From Luteimonas terrae (GTDB lineage: Bacteria > Pseudomonadota > Gammaproteobacteria > Xanthomonadales > Xanthomonadaceae): DNA of 64,000 nt. The position numbers were made by a program, and so were the translations under genes. The notes beneath the pieces were generated by a model that was not told the origin of the DNA, ran no database searches, and was given only the letters and a program-made list of their open reading frames with translations. Below, piece after piece: positions 17,286-26,232 of this stretch. The first letter of the stretch is position 1, and the number at the start of each line of letters is the position of its first letter. Location: positions 90,415 to 154,414 of the forward strand of contig NZ_SMTG01000003.1 in assembly GCF_004358165.1 (NCBI RefSeq), in the 5' to 3' direction.

Positions 17286-18650
17286 ATGACCCAGCACCTC
17301 TCCCCCGACGAGATCCGCAGCCTGTTCGCGCAGGCGATGTCCCGCATGTACCGCGACGAGGTGCCGCTGTACGGCACGCTGATGGAGCTGGTGGCGGAGG
17401 TGAATGCCGCGACGCTCGCGTCCGACGCCGCGCTCGCCGGCCGCCTGCAGCGCAGCGATGCGCTGGACCGCCTCGACGAGGAGCGCCACGGCGCGATCCG
17501 TGTCGGCACGCCGCGCGAACTGGCGACGCTGCGCCGCATGTTCGCGGTGATGGGCATGGCGCCGGTGGGCTATTACGACCTCGCCGTCGCCGGCGTGCCG
17601 GTGCACGCGACCGCGTTCCGCCCGGTCGACGCCGCATCGCTGGCGCGCAATCCCTTTCGCGTGTTCACTTCGCTGCTGCGGCTGGAACTGATCGAGGATG
17701 CCGCGTTGCGTGCCGAAGCCGCGCGCATTCTCGACGCGCGCGAGATTTTCACCCCGCGCGCGCTGGCGTTGATCGAACGCTTCGAGCAGGCCGGTGGCCT
17801 CAGCGCGGACGAAGCGGCCGAATTCGTCGGCGAGGCACTGGAAACCTTCCGCTGGCACAGCGAAGCGACCGTGCCGCACGCGACCTACCAGGCGCTGCTG
17901 GCCGCGCACCGGCTGGTCGCCGACGTGGTCTGTTTCCGCGGCCCGCACATCAACCACCTCACGCCGCGCACGCTCGATATCGATGCCGCCCAGACCGCGA
18001 TGCAGGCGCGCGGCATCGACGCCAAGGCGGTGATCGAAGGGCCGCCGCGGCGGCGCTGCCCGATCCTGCTGCGCCAGACCAGCTTTAAGGCGCTGCAGGA
18101 GCCGGTGCTGTTCCCGTCCGGTGAGGGCGGCGACGCCGGCACACACACCGCGCGCTTCGGCGAGATCGAACAGCGCGGCCTCGCGCTGACGCCCAAGGGC
18201 CGCGCGCTGTACGACGAACTGCTGGGCCGCGCACGCGCCGTCGGGGGTGCCGGCAGTACCGGCGACGACTACGGCACGCGACTGGCATCGGCGTTCGCCG
18301 ACTTTCCCGACGACGACGACACCCTGCGCCGCGAGGGGCTGGGCTACTACCGCTACACGCTGACCGACGCCGGTCGTGCGGACCCGGCGCGCGTCACGGG
18401 CAGCACGCTGGACGAGGCGATCGCGTCCGGACTCGTGGCTGCCGATCCGGTGGTGTACGAGGACTTCCTGCCGGTGAGCGCGGCCGGCATCTTCCAGTCC
18501 AACCTTGGCGGCGGCGAACAGCGCGCCTACGCGGCGCAGGCGAATCAGGCCGCATTCGAGGCGGCGCTGGGCGCGCAGGTGCACGACCAGTTCGAGATCT
18601 ATGCGGTGGTGGAGCGGGAATCGCTGGCGGCGCTGGGGACTGGCGACTAG
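17286..18650 (+). CDS. hglS: 2-oxoadipate dioxygenase/decarboxylase family protein (HglS-like, DUF1338)
   Basis: 454 residues. The Fe(II) ligands established for Pseudomonas putida HglS (His70, His226, Glu294) have clear equivalents: His68 in EERHGAIR, His224 in GPHINHLTPR and Glu293 in FGEIEQRG. HglS converts 2-oxoadipate to D-2-hydroxyglutarate in the D-lysine catabolic route. Length and motifs agree with the family, so the reaction is well supported, although the surrounding genes are not lysine-catabolic. The start at ATG 17286 gives the expected MTQHLSPDEIR N-terminus. Confidence 0.88.
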   Translation: MTQHLSPDEIRSLFAQAMSRMYRDEVPLYGTLMELVAEVNAATLASDAALAGRLQRSDALDRLDEERHGAIRVGTPRELATLRRMFAVMGMAPVGYYDLAVAGVPVHATAFRPVDAASLARNPFRVFTSLLRLELIEDAALRAEAARILDAREIFTPRALALIERFEQAGGLSADEAAEFVGEALETFRWHSEATVPHATYQALLAAHRLVADVVCFRGPHINHLTPRTLDIDAAQTAMQARGIDAKAVIEGPPRRRCPILLRQTSFKALQEPVLFPSGEGGDAGTHTARFGEIEQRGLALTPKGRALYDELLGRARAVGGAGSTGDDYGTRLASAFADFPDDDDTLRREGLGYYRYTLTDAGRADPARVTGSTLDEAIASGLVAADPVVYEDFLPVSAAGIFQSNLGGGEQRAYAAQANQAAFEAALGAQVHDQFEIYAVVERESLAALGTGD

Positions 18651-18680
18651 TACACCCGCAGTCGATCCGAAATTTTTCTA

Positions 18681-18770
18681 CCGTCATCCCCGCGAAAGCG
18701 GGGATCCATTTTGATGTTCATCGATCGCGCGAAGATCAAAATGGATTCCGGCTTTCGCCGGAATGACGGA
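18681..18770. repeat. Palindromic intergenic repeat, family B (inverted hairpin pair)
   Basis: Two inverted hairpins face each other. The first has ATCCCCGCGAAAGCGGGGAT followed by CCATTTTGAT; the second has the mirrored ATCAAAATGG followed by ATTCCGGC...GCCGGAAT. The conserved outer word is CGTCAT and the inner word CCATTTT. Further copies are at 46941, in a cluster at 57171-57800, and at 63390. Confidence 0.85.
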
Positions 18771-18802
18771 ACAGGCTTCGCCGAGCGCGCCGCCCCGCGT
18801 TG

Positions 18803-19028
18803 AGCCCTCCCCCGTCCACGGGGGGTGAGCGCGATCCGCTCGCGCGGCACTGCCGCGCGGATCGACCGAACGCCCGGCGCGCTACGCCGGGCCGGATGGG
18901 TTGGGTGGGGGCGAACCGTCAGCGCAAGCAGCAGTCCATCCGCGCGGAAGTTCGCGTGCGGTCTGGTTTCTTCGAGCGCTGACCCTTCGCCCCCATCCCG
19001 GCCTTCCCCCGCTGGCGGGGGAAGGGGC
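18803..19028 (+). repeat. Family A palindromic element, copy 2, with insertion in arm 1
   Basis: Arm 1 (CCCTCCCCC... GGGG) is interrupted at about 18826-18897 by ~72 bases that themselves contain inverted repeats (GATCCGC... GCGGATC and CGCCCGGC...GCCGGGCCGG). Arm 1 then resumes as TTGGGTGGGGGC. The core carries CGAACCGTCAGC and the mirrored GCTGAC...TTCGCC before arm 2. The 410 bases from 18651 to 19060 hold only this and the family B copy. Confidence 0.8.
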
Positions 19029-19060
19029 GGAGACCGCGCGGTATCGATCCCGCATTGCGG

Positions 19061-19690
19061 CTAAAGCCACCCCTTCTGCCGCGCCAGCCGGTAAGCCTCG
19101 ATCCGGTTGCCGACGCCCAGTTTGCCGATCGCTTCGGACAGATAGTTCCGCACGGTGCCGTGCGAGAGATGGAGCTGCGCGGCGATTTCGCTTGCGGCCA
19201 TACCCTCGCCCGCCAGCCGCAGCGCCTGGCGCTCGCGTTCGGTCAGCGGGTCCGGTTCGCTCCAGGCTTCGAGCGCCAGTTGCGGGTCGATCGCGCGGCC
19301 GCCGTCGTGCACGCGGCGCAGTGCGTCAGCCAGTTGCTCGGCCGGTGCGTCCTTGAGCAGATACCCGCCGACGCCGGCATCCAGCGCGCGACGCAGAAAG
19401 CCGGCGCGCGCGAACGTGGTGACGATGACCACGCGCACCGGCAGCGCGTGACGCTGGATGCGCTGCGCGAGTTCGAGACCGGTCAGCCCGGGCATCTCGA
19501 TATCGGTGACCAGCAGGTCAGGCTTCAGACGCTGCAGTTCGCGCCAGGCCGATTCGCCGTCGCCGACGCTGCCGACCACCGACAGGTCGGACTCGAGATT
19601 CAGCAGCGCGGTCAGCGCGCCGCGCAGCATCGCCTGGTCCTCGGCGATGAGGATGCGCAACGGATCGTCGGCGGTGGGCATGCGGGGCAT
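19061..19690 (-). CDS. NarL/LuxR-family response regulator (DesR-like)
   Basis: 209 residues. The receiver domain (about 11-125) has the acidic pair in LIAEDQ, the phospho-acceptor Asp in LVTDIEMPG, and the conserved Thr and Lys (VVTTF, YLLKD). A LuxR-type helix-turn-helix fills about 148-205 (PLTERERQALRL ... GTVRNYLSEAIGKL). It is the last gene of a four-gene minus-strand operon with an ABC-2 exporter and a DesK-like kinase, so it probably controls that exporter. The operon partner supplies phosphate. Confidence 0.9.
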   Translation of the reverse strand: MPRMPTADDPLRILIAEDQAMLRGALTALLNLESDLSVVGSVGDGESAWRELQRLKPDLLVTDIEMPGLTGLELAQRIQRHALPVRVVIVTTFARAGFLRRALDAGVGGYLLKDAPAEQLADALRRVHDGGRAIDPQLALEAWSEPDPLTERERQALRLAGEGMAASEIAAQLHLSHGTVRNYLSEAIGKLGVGNRIEAYRLARQKGWL

Positions 19691-19749
19691 GGCGTGGTCT
19701 TCGGTGCTCTGGCGGCTTGGACGATGGATGTCGCTGCGCTCGACCCATC

Positions 19750-20949
19750 CTACGGCGCTTGCAACGGGATGCGCGCGTCGACACGTGTGCCGCCACTGTC
19801 GCCGTCGATGCGCAGGCGCCCGCCGATCGATTCGATGCGCTCGCGCATGCCCGACAGACCGTTGCCTGGGACGATCGCGCCGCCACGCCCGTCGTCGCTG
19901 ATCTGCAGGCGGATCGCATCGCCCTCGCGCGAGAACAGCGCCTGCGCGGAGGTCGCGCGTGCGTGGCGTTGCAGATTGGTCACCGCCTCGCGCAGCGTCA
20001 TCGCGAGCGCGGTTTCGGCTTCCGGGGTCAGGCCGGCACCCGCGACCGCATCATCGAGCCGGTACTCGAACGCGATGCCGTCGGTCTCCAGCAGCAGGCG
20101 CGCCGAGGCGAGTTCCGCGGCGAGACCCGCGGCGCGGATACCGCTGACCGCCTGTCGCACCTGCGCCAGCGCATCGCGGGCGATGCCGCCAACTTCGCCG
20201 ATCTCGCGCTGCGCGCCGGCGGGATCGCGTTCGACCAGGCGCGCGGCGAGATCCGCTTTCAGCGCGACCATCGACAGCGTGTGCCCGAGCAGGTCGTGCA
20301 GGTCGCGACCGATGCGCTCGCGTTCGCCGACGGCGGCGAGTCGACGCACTTCGTCGTGTGACAGCCGCAGCGCGGCATCCTGCTTGTGCTTCATGCGATC
20401 CACCTGCACCAGCAGGCCGATCATCACCGTCGTGACCGGCATCCAGCCCAGCGCCGCCCACGGGTAGCCCAGCGTGCGCGCCCAGGTCATCAGCACCGCG
20501 TTGAACACGATCAGTGCCAGCACGTAGCGCCAGACCGACGTCCGCGACAGTGCGCCGAGAAACACGCACCCGAAGACGAAGTAGCTCAGCCCGGCGATGT
20601 ACCAGGGCAGCAGCGCGATGCACAGCGCGATCATGCCCAGCGCACACCATGGCGAACGCCGCTCGGGCAGCAGCAGGGCGCCGGCGAACAGCGCCAGAAA
20701 CACCGGATACGAGACCAGCGTCAGTCCCAGCCACTGCAGGTCGTAGCCGCGCGGCGTGAACATCGGCACGATGAAGACCCAGATCGACCACAGCGCATGG
20801 ATGCCCTCGCTCCATGCCGGCCGCCCCTGCCGCAGCGCCAGGCCGATCACCGAGTCAGGGGCCGCACGCAGCCCGGCGAAGCTTCGAACGGATTCCACGC
20901 GCGGCCTCTCCCCGGTCCCGGCCGGCAGCGTAACCGCTGCGCGGGCCAT
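19750..20949 (-). CDS. DesK-like sensor histidine kinase
   Basis: 399 residues. The N-terminal half has about five to six transmembrane helices (roughly 35-185). The HisKA_3 dimerisation box GRDLHDLLGHTLS holds the phospho-histidine near residue 222. The C-terminal ATPase domain includes an N-box (LREAVTNLQRHA) and glycine boxes (DDGRGG, GNGLSGMRER). This is the DesK/LiaS class, which senses membrane state. It begins 3 bases after the permease stop and precedes the response regulator, so all four genes are probably one operon. Confidence 0.9.
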   Translation of the reverse strand: MARAAVTLPAGTGERPRVESVRSFAGLRAAPDSVIGLALRQGRPAWSEGIHALWSIWVFIVPMFTPRGYDLQWLGLTLVSYPVFLALFAGALLLPERRSPWCALGMIALCIALLPWYIAGLSYFVFGCVFLGALSRTSVWRYVLALIVFNAVLMTWARTLGYPWAALGWMPVTTVMIGLLVQVDRMKHKQDAALRLSHDEVRRLAAVGERERIGRDLHDLLGHTLSMVALKADLAARLVERDPAGAQREIGEVGGIARDALAQVRQAVSGIRAAGLAAELASARLLLETDGIAFEYRLDDAVAGAGLTPEAETALAMTLREAVTNLQRHARATSAQALFSREGDAIRLQISDDGRGGAIVPGNGLSGMRERIESIGGRLRIDGDSGGTRVDARIPLQAP

Positions 20950-20952
20950 GCC

Positions 20953-21732
20953 CTAGCCCACCCGCGCCAGACGCTGCAGCGCGATCGCCGCACACACCAG
21001 ACCGGTCGCGACGAGCGCGCCCGCGTGCAGCCACGGCGCACCGCCAGCGTCCTGTCCGACCACGCCCAGGGCGAGCTGCGCGTGGTGCCAGGCCGGCCAC
21101 ACCGGTGCGAGGCGCGCGAAGACATCGGGCAACATCGACAGCGGCAGCCACAGGCCGGACAGGAAGGCCATCGGCAGGAACAGGATGTTGACCACCGCCG
21201 GTGCTGCGTTCGCGCTGCAGGTCACGCCCAGCAGCAGGCCGATCGCGCCGAACGGAATCGCGCCGAGCACGTTGATACCCCACAACGCGGCCCACTGCAT
21301 CGGCGACAGCGAGACGCCGCCGAACATGCTGGCGAGCAGCGCGAGTTCCAGCGACACGACCAGCGAGAACAGCATCGCCTTGGCGAGACGCGCGGTGATC
21401 CACGACGACCGCGGCGCCGGCAGCGCGCGACGCAGCGCGAACAGCCCGCGCTCGCGGTCGTTGGCCACGGTGACGCCGAAGCCGAACAGCGCCGCGCCCA
21501 GCGTGCCGAACACGCCGTAGGTCGCCAGCAGGTACTGCGCGGCGCCACCGCCGCTGCGCCCGCCCATCAGCAGGCCGAACATCGCGTAGAACAGCGCCGG
21601 GAACAGCAGCGTCGGAATCACGTACATCGGCTCGCGCAGCATGCGCAGCAGCTCGCAGCGCAGTTCCTGCAGGTGCGCCCGGAACACCGACGGAGGCGGC
21701 GGTGCGGCGTGACGGATCGCGTCGAGCTTCAT
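20953..21732 (-). CDS. ABC-2 type transporter permease
   Basis: 259 residues with six predicted transmembrane segments and the ABC-2 type layout. The conserved NAAPAVVNILFLPMAFLSGLWLP stretch precedes the fifth helix. ATG at 21732 overlaps the ATPase stop (ATGA), supporting coupling. It forms the membrane part of an exporter with the ATPase at 21729-22643; DrrB/YvfS-like family. Likely substrates are drugs, lipids or peptides; the adjacent DesK-like kinase suggests a link to membrane stress. Confidence 0.88.
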   Translation of the reverse strand: MKLDAIRHAAPPPPSVFRAHLQELRCELLRMLREPMYVIPTLLFPALFYAMFGLLMGGRSGGGAAQYLLATYGVFGTLGAALFGFGVTVANDRERGLFALRRALPAPRSSWITARLAKAMLFSLVVSLELALLASMFGGVSLSPMQWAALWGINVLGAIPFGAIGLLLGVTCSANAAPAVVNILFLPMAFLSGLWLPLSMLPDVFARLAPVWPAWHHAQLALGVVGQDAGGAPWLHAGALVATGLVCAAIALQRLARVG

Positions 21733-22643
21733 GCGGCCTCCCGTTCGGTGGTCATCTGGACGAAGGCCTCGGCCAGTCCGGCGCGCCGGACCTCGAGATT
21801 CGCCAGCGCGGCATCGGCCGCCAGCAGACGGCGCACGAGCGCATCGGCATCGCCCGCGACGATCGACACGCGCGCACCGTCGCGGGCGACCTGCGTCACG
21901 CCCGGCCACGCGGCGATCGTGGCCTCGGACAGCTGCGTGTCGCAGGCGACGTGACGCTGCACGACCTGCGCGCGCACCTCGGCGACGCTGCCCGCCATGC
22001 GCACGCGGCCACGGTCGAGCACGACGACGCGATCGGCCAGCGCTTCGGCTTCCTCGAGGTAATGCGTGGTCAGCAGCACGCCGGCGCCCTCGGCGACGAG
22101 TTCGCGGATCGCCCGCCACACCTGCTGGCGCGCGTCGATATCCAGACCGGTCGTGGGCTCGTCGAGGAACAGCAGTGACGGCCGCCCGCACAGCGCGACC
22201 GCGAACTGCACGCGACGCTGCTGCCCGCCGGACAGGCGGCCGTAGCGCCGCGTCATCAGACCGTCGAGCCCGGCCAGCGCCGCGCAGTCGGCGATGCTGC
22301 GCGGCGCCGCATACCAGCTGCGCACCAGCGCCAGCAGCTCGGCGACCGTCAGCCGCTCCGGCAGCTGCGTCTGCTGCAGCATCGCGCCGACCTGCGCCTT
22401 GGCGTCGTGTGCGAACGGCGAGCGGCCGAACAGCGTGGCTTCGCCCGCGTCGGCGGGCTGCAGGCCCAGCAGCACTTCAATCGCCGTGGTCTTGCCGGCG
22501 CCGTTGACGCCCAGCAACGCGGTCACGCGGCCGGCCGGCAGCGCGAGATCGACACCGTCGAGCGCCTGCACTGCGCCGCGCTTGCGGCGCACGCCACGCA
22601 GGCGCGCCAGTACGTCGGTGTCGTGGAAGTCCGGGTCGGACAT
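21729..22643 (-). CDS. ABC transporter ATP-binding protein (ABC-2 exporter)
   Basis: 304 residues. Walker A is GVNGAGKTT, the signature is LSGGQQRRV, Walker B is LLFLDEPTTGLD, and the switch His lies in LTTHYLEEAE. A ~90-residue C-terminal extension follows, as in DrrA-type ATPases. The ATG at 22643 with GGAG upstream is preferred to a longer in-frame start at 22700. First gene of the exporter-kinase-regulator operon. Confidence 0.92.
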   Translation of the reverse strand: MSDPDFHDTDVLARLRGVRRKRGAVQALDGVDLALPAGRVTALLGVNGAGKTTAIEVLLGLQPADAGEATLFGRSPFAHDAKAQVGAMLQQTQLPERLTVAELLALVRSWYAAPRSIADCAALAGLDGLMTRRYGRLSGGQQRRVQFAVALCGRPSLLFLDEPTTGLDIDARQQVWRAIRELVAEGAGVLLTTHYLEEAEALADRVVVLDRGRVRMAGSVAEVRAQVVQRHVACDTQLSEATIAAWPGVTQVARDGARVSIVAGDADALVRRLLAADAALANLEVRRAGLAEAFVQMTTEREAA

Positions 22644-22793
22644 GGGCGCGCTCCATCGTGGAAGGACGCCAGTCTTCCGCGTGCCGGCCGGCGCCGGCAT
22701 TCGCGTGCGTCACATCCGGCGCATGACAGTCGTCAGGTGTAGCGGGAGCCGGCGCTGCGCACACTCTGGCCGCTCCCGGAGCGCCGGCCGCAG

Positions 22794-22806
22794 GTCAGGT
22801 CCTGAC
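22794..22806. promoter_or_regulatory. Candidate operator: perfect inverted repeat in divergent region
   Basis: GTCAGGTCCTGAC is a perfect 13-base inverted repeat 69 bases upstream of the adaptor gene at 22875. The half-site GTCAGGT recurs at 22732-22738. The region lies between two divergent exporter operons. No specific regulator is assigned, so this is a suggestive site only. Confidence 0.3.
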
Positions 22807-22874
22807 TTCCGGCAGGTTGGAATCCCCTCGGGGCGGCGGTCACACTGGCCGCGGTCCTGCCGTCCAAGGTTGCG

Positions 22875-24104
22875 ATGAACACGAACGCCGATCTGTTGAA
22901 GGAACTCCGCATCGACCGCAGCGCGCCACCGCCGCCGTCGCGTCGTGGCCTGTGGATCGGCCTCGCCATCGCCGTCCTGCTGCTCGTGCTGCTGGTGATC
23001 GGCGTGCTGGTGCTGGGCAAGCGCGCCGTCGAGGTGGAGACCACCGTCGTCGCCGCACCGACGGCCGCGGGCGCTGCCGGTGGCTCGGTGCTCGATGCCA
23101 GCGGCTACGTCGTCGCGCGGCGCATGGCGACGGTGTCGGCCAAGATCACCGGCCGCGTGCGCGAGGTGCGCATCGAGGAAGGCCAGCGCGTCGAGGAAGG
23201 CGAGATTCTCGCCACCCTCGATCCGATCGACGCCGACGCGCGCCGCGATCTGTCGGCCGCGCAGCTCGAAGCCGCGCGCAGCCAGGTGGCCGGTGTGCAG
23301 GCGCAGTTGACCGAAGCAGCGGCGAATGCCGATCGACTGCAGGCCCTGGTCGGCCAGCAGTTGGTGTCCAAGGCGCAGTACGAACAGGCCGTCGCCCAGC
23401 GTGATGCCCTGCGTGCGCAGCTCGCCACCGCGCGTCGCAATGCGACCGTTGCGAACGAGCAGCTGCGCATCTCGGGCATCGGCGTCGACGACACGCTGGT
23501 GCGCGCGCCGTTCTCCGGCGTGGTCGTCGCCAAGGCCGCACAGCCGGGGGAAATCGTGTCGCCGCTGTCGGCCGGTGGCGGTTTTACACGCACCGGCATC
23601 GGCACCCTGGTCGACATGGATTCGCTGGAAGTCGAAGTGGACGTGGGTGAGTCCTACATCGGCCGCGTCAAGCCCGGCATGCCGGTCGAGACCACGCTCA
23701 ACGCCTACCAGGACTGGAAGATTCCCGGCAGCGTGATCGCCATCGTGCCGACTGCCGATCGCGGCAAGGCGACAGTCAAGGTGCGCATCGCGCTCGACGC
23801 CAAGGACGCGCGCATCGTGCCGGACATGGGCGCGACGGTGAGCTTCCTCGAACAGGCGCGTCCCGCGCAGGACGCCGACGCGCCGCGCCTGCTGCGCGTG
23901 CCGGCGACGGTGCTGTCCGAGCGCCACGGCGCGCAGGTGGTGTTCGTCGTCGATGGCGACGTGGTGCGCCAGCGCGCCGTCGAAGTGGGCGAACGCGTTG
24001 GCGGCAATGTCGAGATCGCCAGGGGCGTGACGCCCGGCGACGAGCTGGTGGTGGGTGCCCCCGATGCGCTCGCCGACGGCAGCCGCGTGCAGGTCAAGGA
24101 ATAA
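22875..24104 (+). CDS. Membrane-fusion (periplasmic adaptor) protein of MacAB-like exporter
   Basis: 409 residues. One N-terminal transmembrane helix (about 26-48) anchors it in the inner membrane. Then come a split lipoyl/biotinyl-like domain (RVREVRIEEGQRVEEGE and its partner VRAPFSGVVVAKAAQPGEIV), a coiled-coil hairpin at about 130-205, and beta-barrel and membrane-proximal domains. This is the HlyD/MacA/RND-adaptor fold that links an inner-membrane pump to the outer membrane. It starts an operon with an ATPase and two FtsX-like permeases. Confidence 0.9.
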   Translation: MNTNADLLKELRIDRSAPPPPSRRGLWIGLAIAVLLLVLLVIGVLVLGKRAVEVETTVVAAPTAAGAAGGSVLDASGYVVARRMATVSAKITGRVREVRIEEGQRVEEGEILATLDPIDADARRDLSAAQLEAARSQVAGVQAQLTEAAANADRLQALVGQQLVSKAQYEQAVAQRDALRAQLATARRNATVANEQLRISGIGVDDTLVRAPFSGVVVAKAAQPGEIVSPLSAGGGFTRTGIGTLVDMDSLEVEVDVGESYIGRVKPGMPVETTLNAYQDWKIPGSVIAIVPTADRGKATVKVRIALDAKDARIVPDMGATVSFLEQARPAQDADAPRLLRVPATVLSERHGAQVVFVVDGDVVRQRAVEVGERVGGNVEIARGVTPGDELVVGAPDALADGSRVQVKE

Positions 24105-24166
24105 GGGGCCGCGGGCATCCGCCCGCGGAATCGCTGCGCTTTGCAATATCGATAGGGGGAATGACG

Positions 24167-24856
24167 ATGGCACTGGTGTCGATCCGCAATCTCACCAAGA
24201 CCTACCAGCGCGGACCGGAGAAGGTCGAGGTGCTGCACGGGGTGAACCTCGATATCGCCGAGGGCGATTTCGTCGCGCTGATGGGCCCGTCGGGCTCGGG
24301 CAAGACCACGCTGCTGAACCTGATCGGCGGGCTCGACACGCCCAGCGGCGGCGAGATCGCCGTCAACGGCGAGCGCATCGACAACATGGGCGGCGGACAG
24401 CTGTCTGGCTGGCGCAGCCGCAACGTCGGATACGTGTTCCAGTTCTACAACCTGATGCCGGCGCTGACCGCGCAGAAGAATGTCGAGCTGCCGCTGCTGC
24501 TGACGAAGCTCTCGGGCGCGCAGCGCAAGCGCAATGCCGAGATCGCGCTGACGCTGGTGGGGCTTGCGGACCGCACGAAGCACAAACCCAACGAACTCTC
24601 GGGCGGCCAGCAGCAGCGCGTCGCGATCGCCCGCGCGATCGTGTCCGACCCGACACTGCTGATCTGCGACGAGCCGACCGGCGATCTCGATCGCCAGTCG
24701 GCCGAAGATATCCTGGGCCTGCTGCAGACGCTCAACCGCGAACACGGCAAGACCATCGTCATGGTCACCCACGACCCGAAGGCGGCCGAGTACGCGAGTC
24801 ATACGCTGCATCTGGACAAGGGCACGCTGGTCGGCGAGCACGCGCAAGCGGCGTGA
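24167..24856 (+). CDS. MacB/LolD-type ABC transporter ATPase
   Basis: 229 residues from the ATG at 24167. I prefer this to the ATG at 24161 because the AGGGGG Shine-Dalgarno ends at 24159, leaving proper spacing only for the second. Walker A is [10 protein letters not shown]-loop region [11 protein letters not shown], signature LSGGQQQRV, Walker [13 protein letters not shown], switch MVTHDP. This type energises FtsX-fold permeases in mechanotransmission-type pumps such as MacB, LolCDE and FtsEX. A family A repeat sits between it and its permease. Confidence 0.93.
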   Translation: MALVSIRNLTKTYQRGPEKVEVLHGVNLDIAEGDFVALMGPSGSGKTTLLNLIGGLDTPSGGEIAVNGERIDNMGGGQLSGWRSRNVGYVFQFYNLMPALTAQKNVELPLLLTKLSGAQRKRNAEIALTLVGLADRTKHKPNELSGGQQQRVAIARAIVSDPTLLICDEPTGDLDRQSAEDILGLLQTLNREHGKTIVMVTHDPKAAEYASHTLHLDKGTLVGEHAQAA

Positions 24857-24862
24857 TCGCCT

Positions 24863-25013
24863 GAGCCCTCCCCCGCCTGCGGGGGAGGGTTGGGTGGGGG
24901 CAAACGGTCAGTGAGCGAGAAGAGCGATTGCTCAGACGTCCTGACCAGTTCGATTTCCTCTTGAGCTGACGCTTCGCCCCCATCCCGGCCTTCCCCCGCA
25001 CGCGGGGGAAGGC
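24863..25013 (+). repeat. Family A palindromic element, copy 3, inside an operon
   Basis: A textbook copy. Arm 1 is CCCTCCCCCGCCTGCGGGGG followed by AGGGTTGGGTGGGGGC. Arm 2 is GCCCCCATCCCGG followed by CCTTCCCCC...GGGGGAAGG. Mirrored CGGTCAG and CTGACGC words flank the core. It separates the exporter ATPase from its permease and could form a long hairpin in the operon mRNA. Confidence 0.9.
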
Positions 25014-25058
25014 GCAAAGCCCGCATTGAACTCCTGAAAGCACACAGCAGGACATCCC

Positions 25059-26222
25059 ATGAAATACCTGCATCTGATCTGGGCGGCGCTGATGCGCCGC
25101 AAGACCCGCACCGCGCTGACGGTCATGTCGATCGTCGCGGCCTTCCTGCTGTTCGGCCTGCTCGACGGTATCCGCGTGGCATTCGCGCAGATGGGCCAGA
25201 ACGCCGACGGTGCGCAGCGCCTGCAGACCTCGTCGCGGCTGTCCTTCATCGAGACTTTGCCGCAGGCCCTGGGCAAGCGCATCGAACTGGTCGACAACAT
25301 CGAGGCGGTCACCTACGCCAACTGGTTCGGCGGCACCTACCAGGGGCCGCGCAACCAGCTCTTCACCTTCGCGGTCGCGCCGAACTATCTCGATCTCTAT
25401 CCCGAGATCGTCGTCGACAAGGCCGAGCGTGAGGCCTTCGCGCGCACGCGCACCGGCGTGCTGGTCGGCGAGAAGCTGATGCAGCGTTTCGACTGGAAGG
25501 TCGGCGAGCGCATTCCGCTGCAGTCGTCGATCTTCCCCAACAGCGACGGCTCGCTGAACTGGTCGTTCGACATCGTCGGCGTGATGCGCAACAAGGACGC
25601 CAAGGGCGGCGGCTTCAACGACCAGCTGCTGCTGATGCACTGGGACTACTTCGCCGAGTCCACGCCCTATGTCGACGGTGACGTGGGCTGGTACATCAGC
25701 CGCGTGTCCGACGTGCGACGCGCCGACCGCGCGGCCAAGGCGATCGACGCGCTGTCGGCCAACTCGCCCAACGAGACCCGCACCATGACCGAGGCCGCCG
25801 CGTTCGCCTCGCAGCTCAAGCAGATGGCCGACATCGGCCTGATCGTCGGCGCGATCATGGGCGCGGTGTTCTTCACCCTGCTGCTGCTGACCGGCAACAC
25901 CATGGCGCAGGCGGTGCGCGAGCGCACGTCCGAACTCGCCGTGCTCAAGACCATCGGTTTTTCCAGCACCGCGGTGCTGATGCTCGTGCTCGCCGAGTCG
26001 GTGGTGCTGGTGCTGTTCGGCGGCACGCTGGGCCTGGGTCTGGCGACGGTGATCAGCGCCGGCGTGACCGCGTTCGCCGGCGACATGCTGCGGCTGAGCG
26101 TGGGCTGGGAAAACTGGGCGCTGGGCCTGTGCCTGATGGTCGCCATCGGCATCGTCGTCGGCGCGTTGCCGGCCGTGCGCGCGATGCGCCTGAACATCGT
26201 CGATGCCCTCGCGGGCCGCTGA
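25059..26222 (+). CDS. FtsX/MacB-like ABC transporter permease (first)
   Basis: 387 residues. One transmembrane helix near 17-37, a ~220-residue periplasmic MacB-PCD-like domain, then three helices near 270-296, 318-345 and 355-378. This is the MacB/FtsX core topology without the fused ATPase. The protein follows RRKTRTALT, the usual cytoplasmic entry motif. It should pair with the second permease (26233-27561) as a heterodimer driven by the ATPase at 24167. Confidence 0.9.
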   Translation: MKYLHLIWAALMRRKTRTALTVMSIVAAFLLFGLLDGIRVAFAQMGQNADGAQRLQTSSRLSFIETLPQALGKRIELVDNIEAVTYANWFGGTYQGPRNQLFTFAVAPNYLDLYPEIVVDKAEREAFARTRTGVLVGEKLMQRFDWKVGERIPLQSSIFPNSDGSLNWSFDIVGVMRNKDAKGGGFNDQLLLMHWDYFAESTPYVDGDVGWYISRVSDVRRADRAAKAIDALSANSPNETRTMTEAAAFASQLKQMADIGLIVGAIMGAVFFTLLLLTGNTMAQAVRERTSELAVLKTIGFSSTAVLMLVLAESVVLVLFGGTLGLGLATVISAGVTAFAGDMLRLSVGWENWALGLCLMVAIGIVVGALPAVRAMRLNIVDALAGR

Positions 26223-26232
26223 GGAGACCGCC

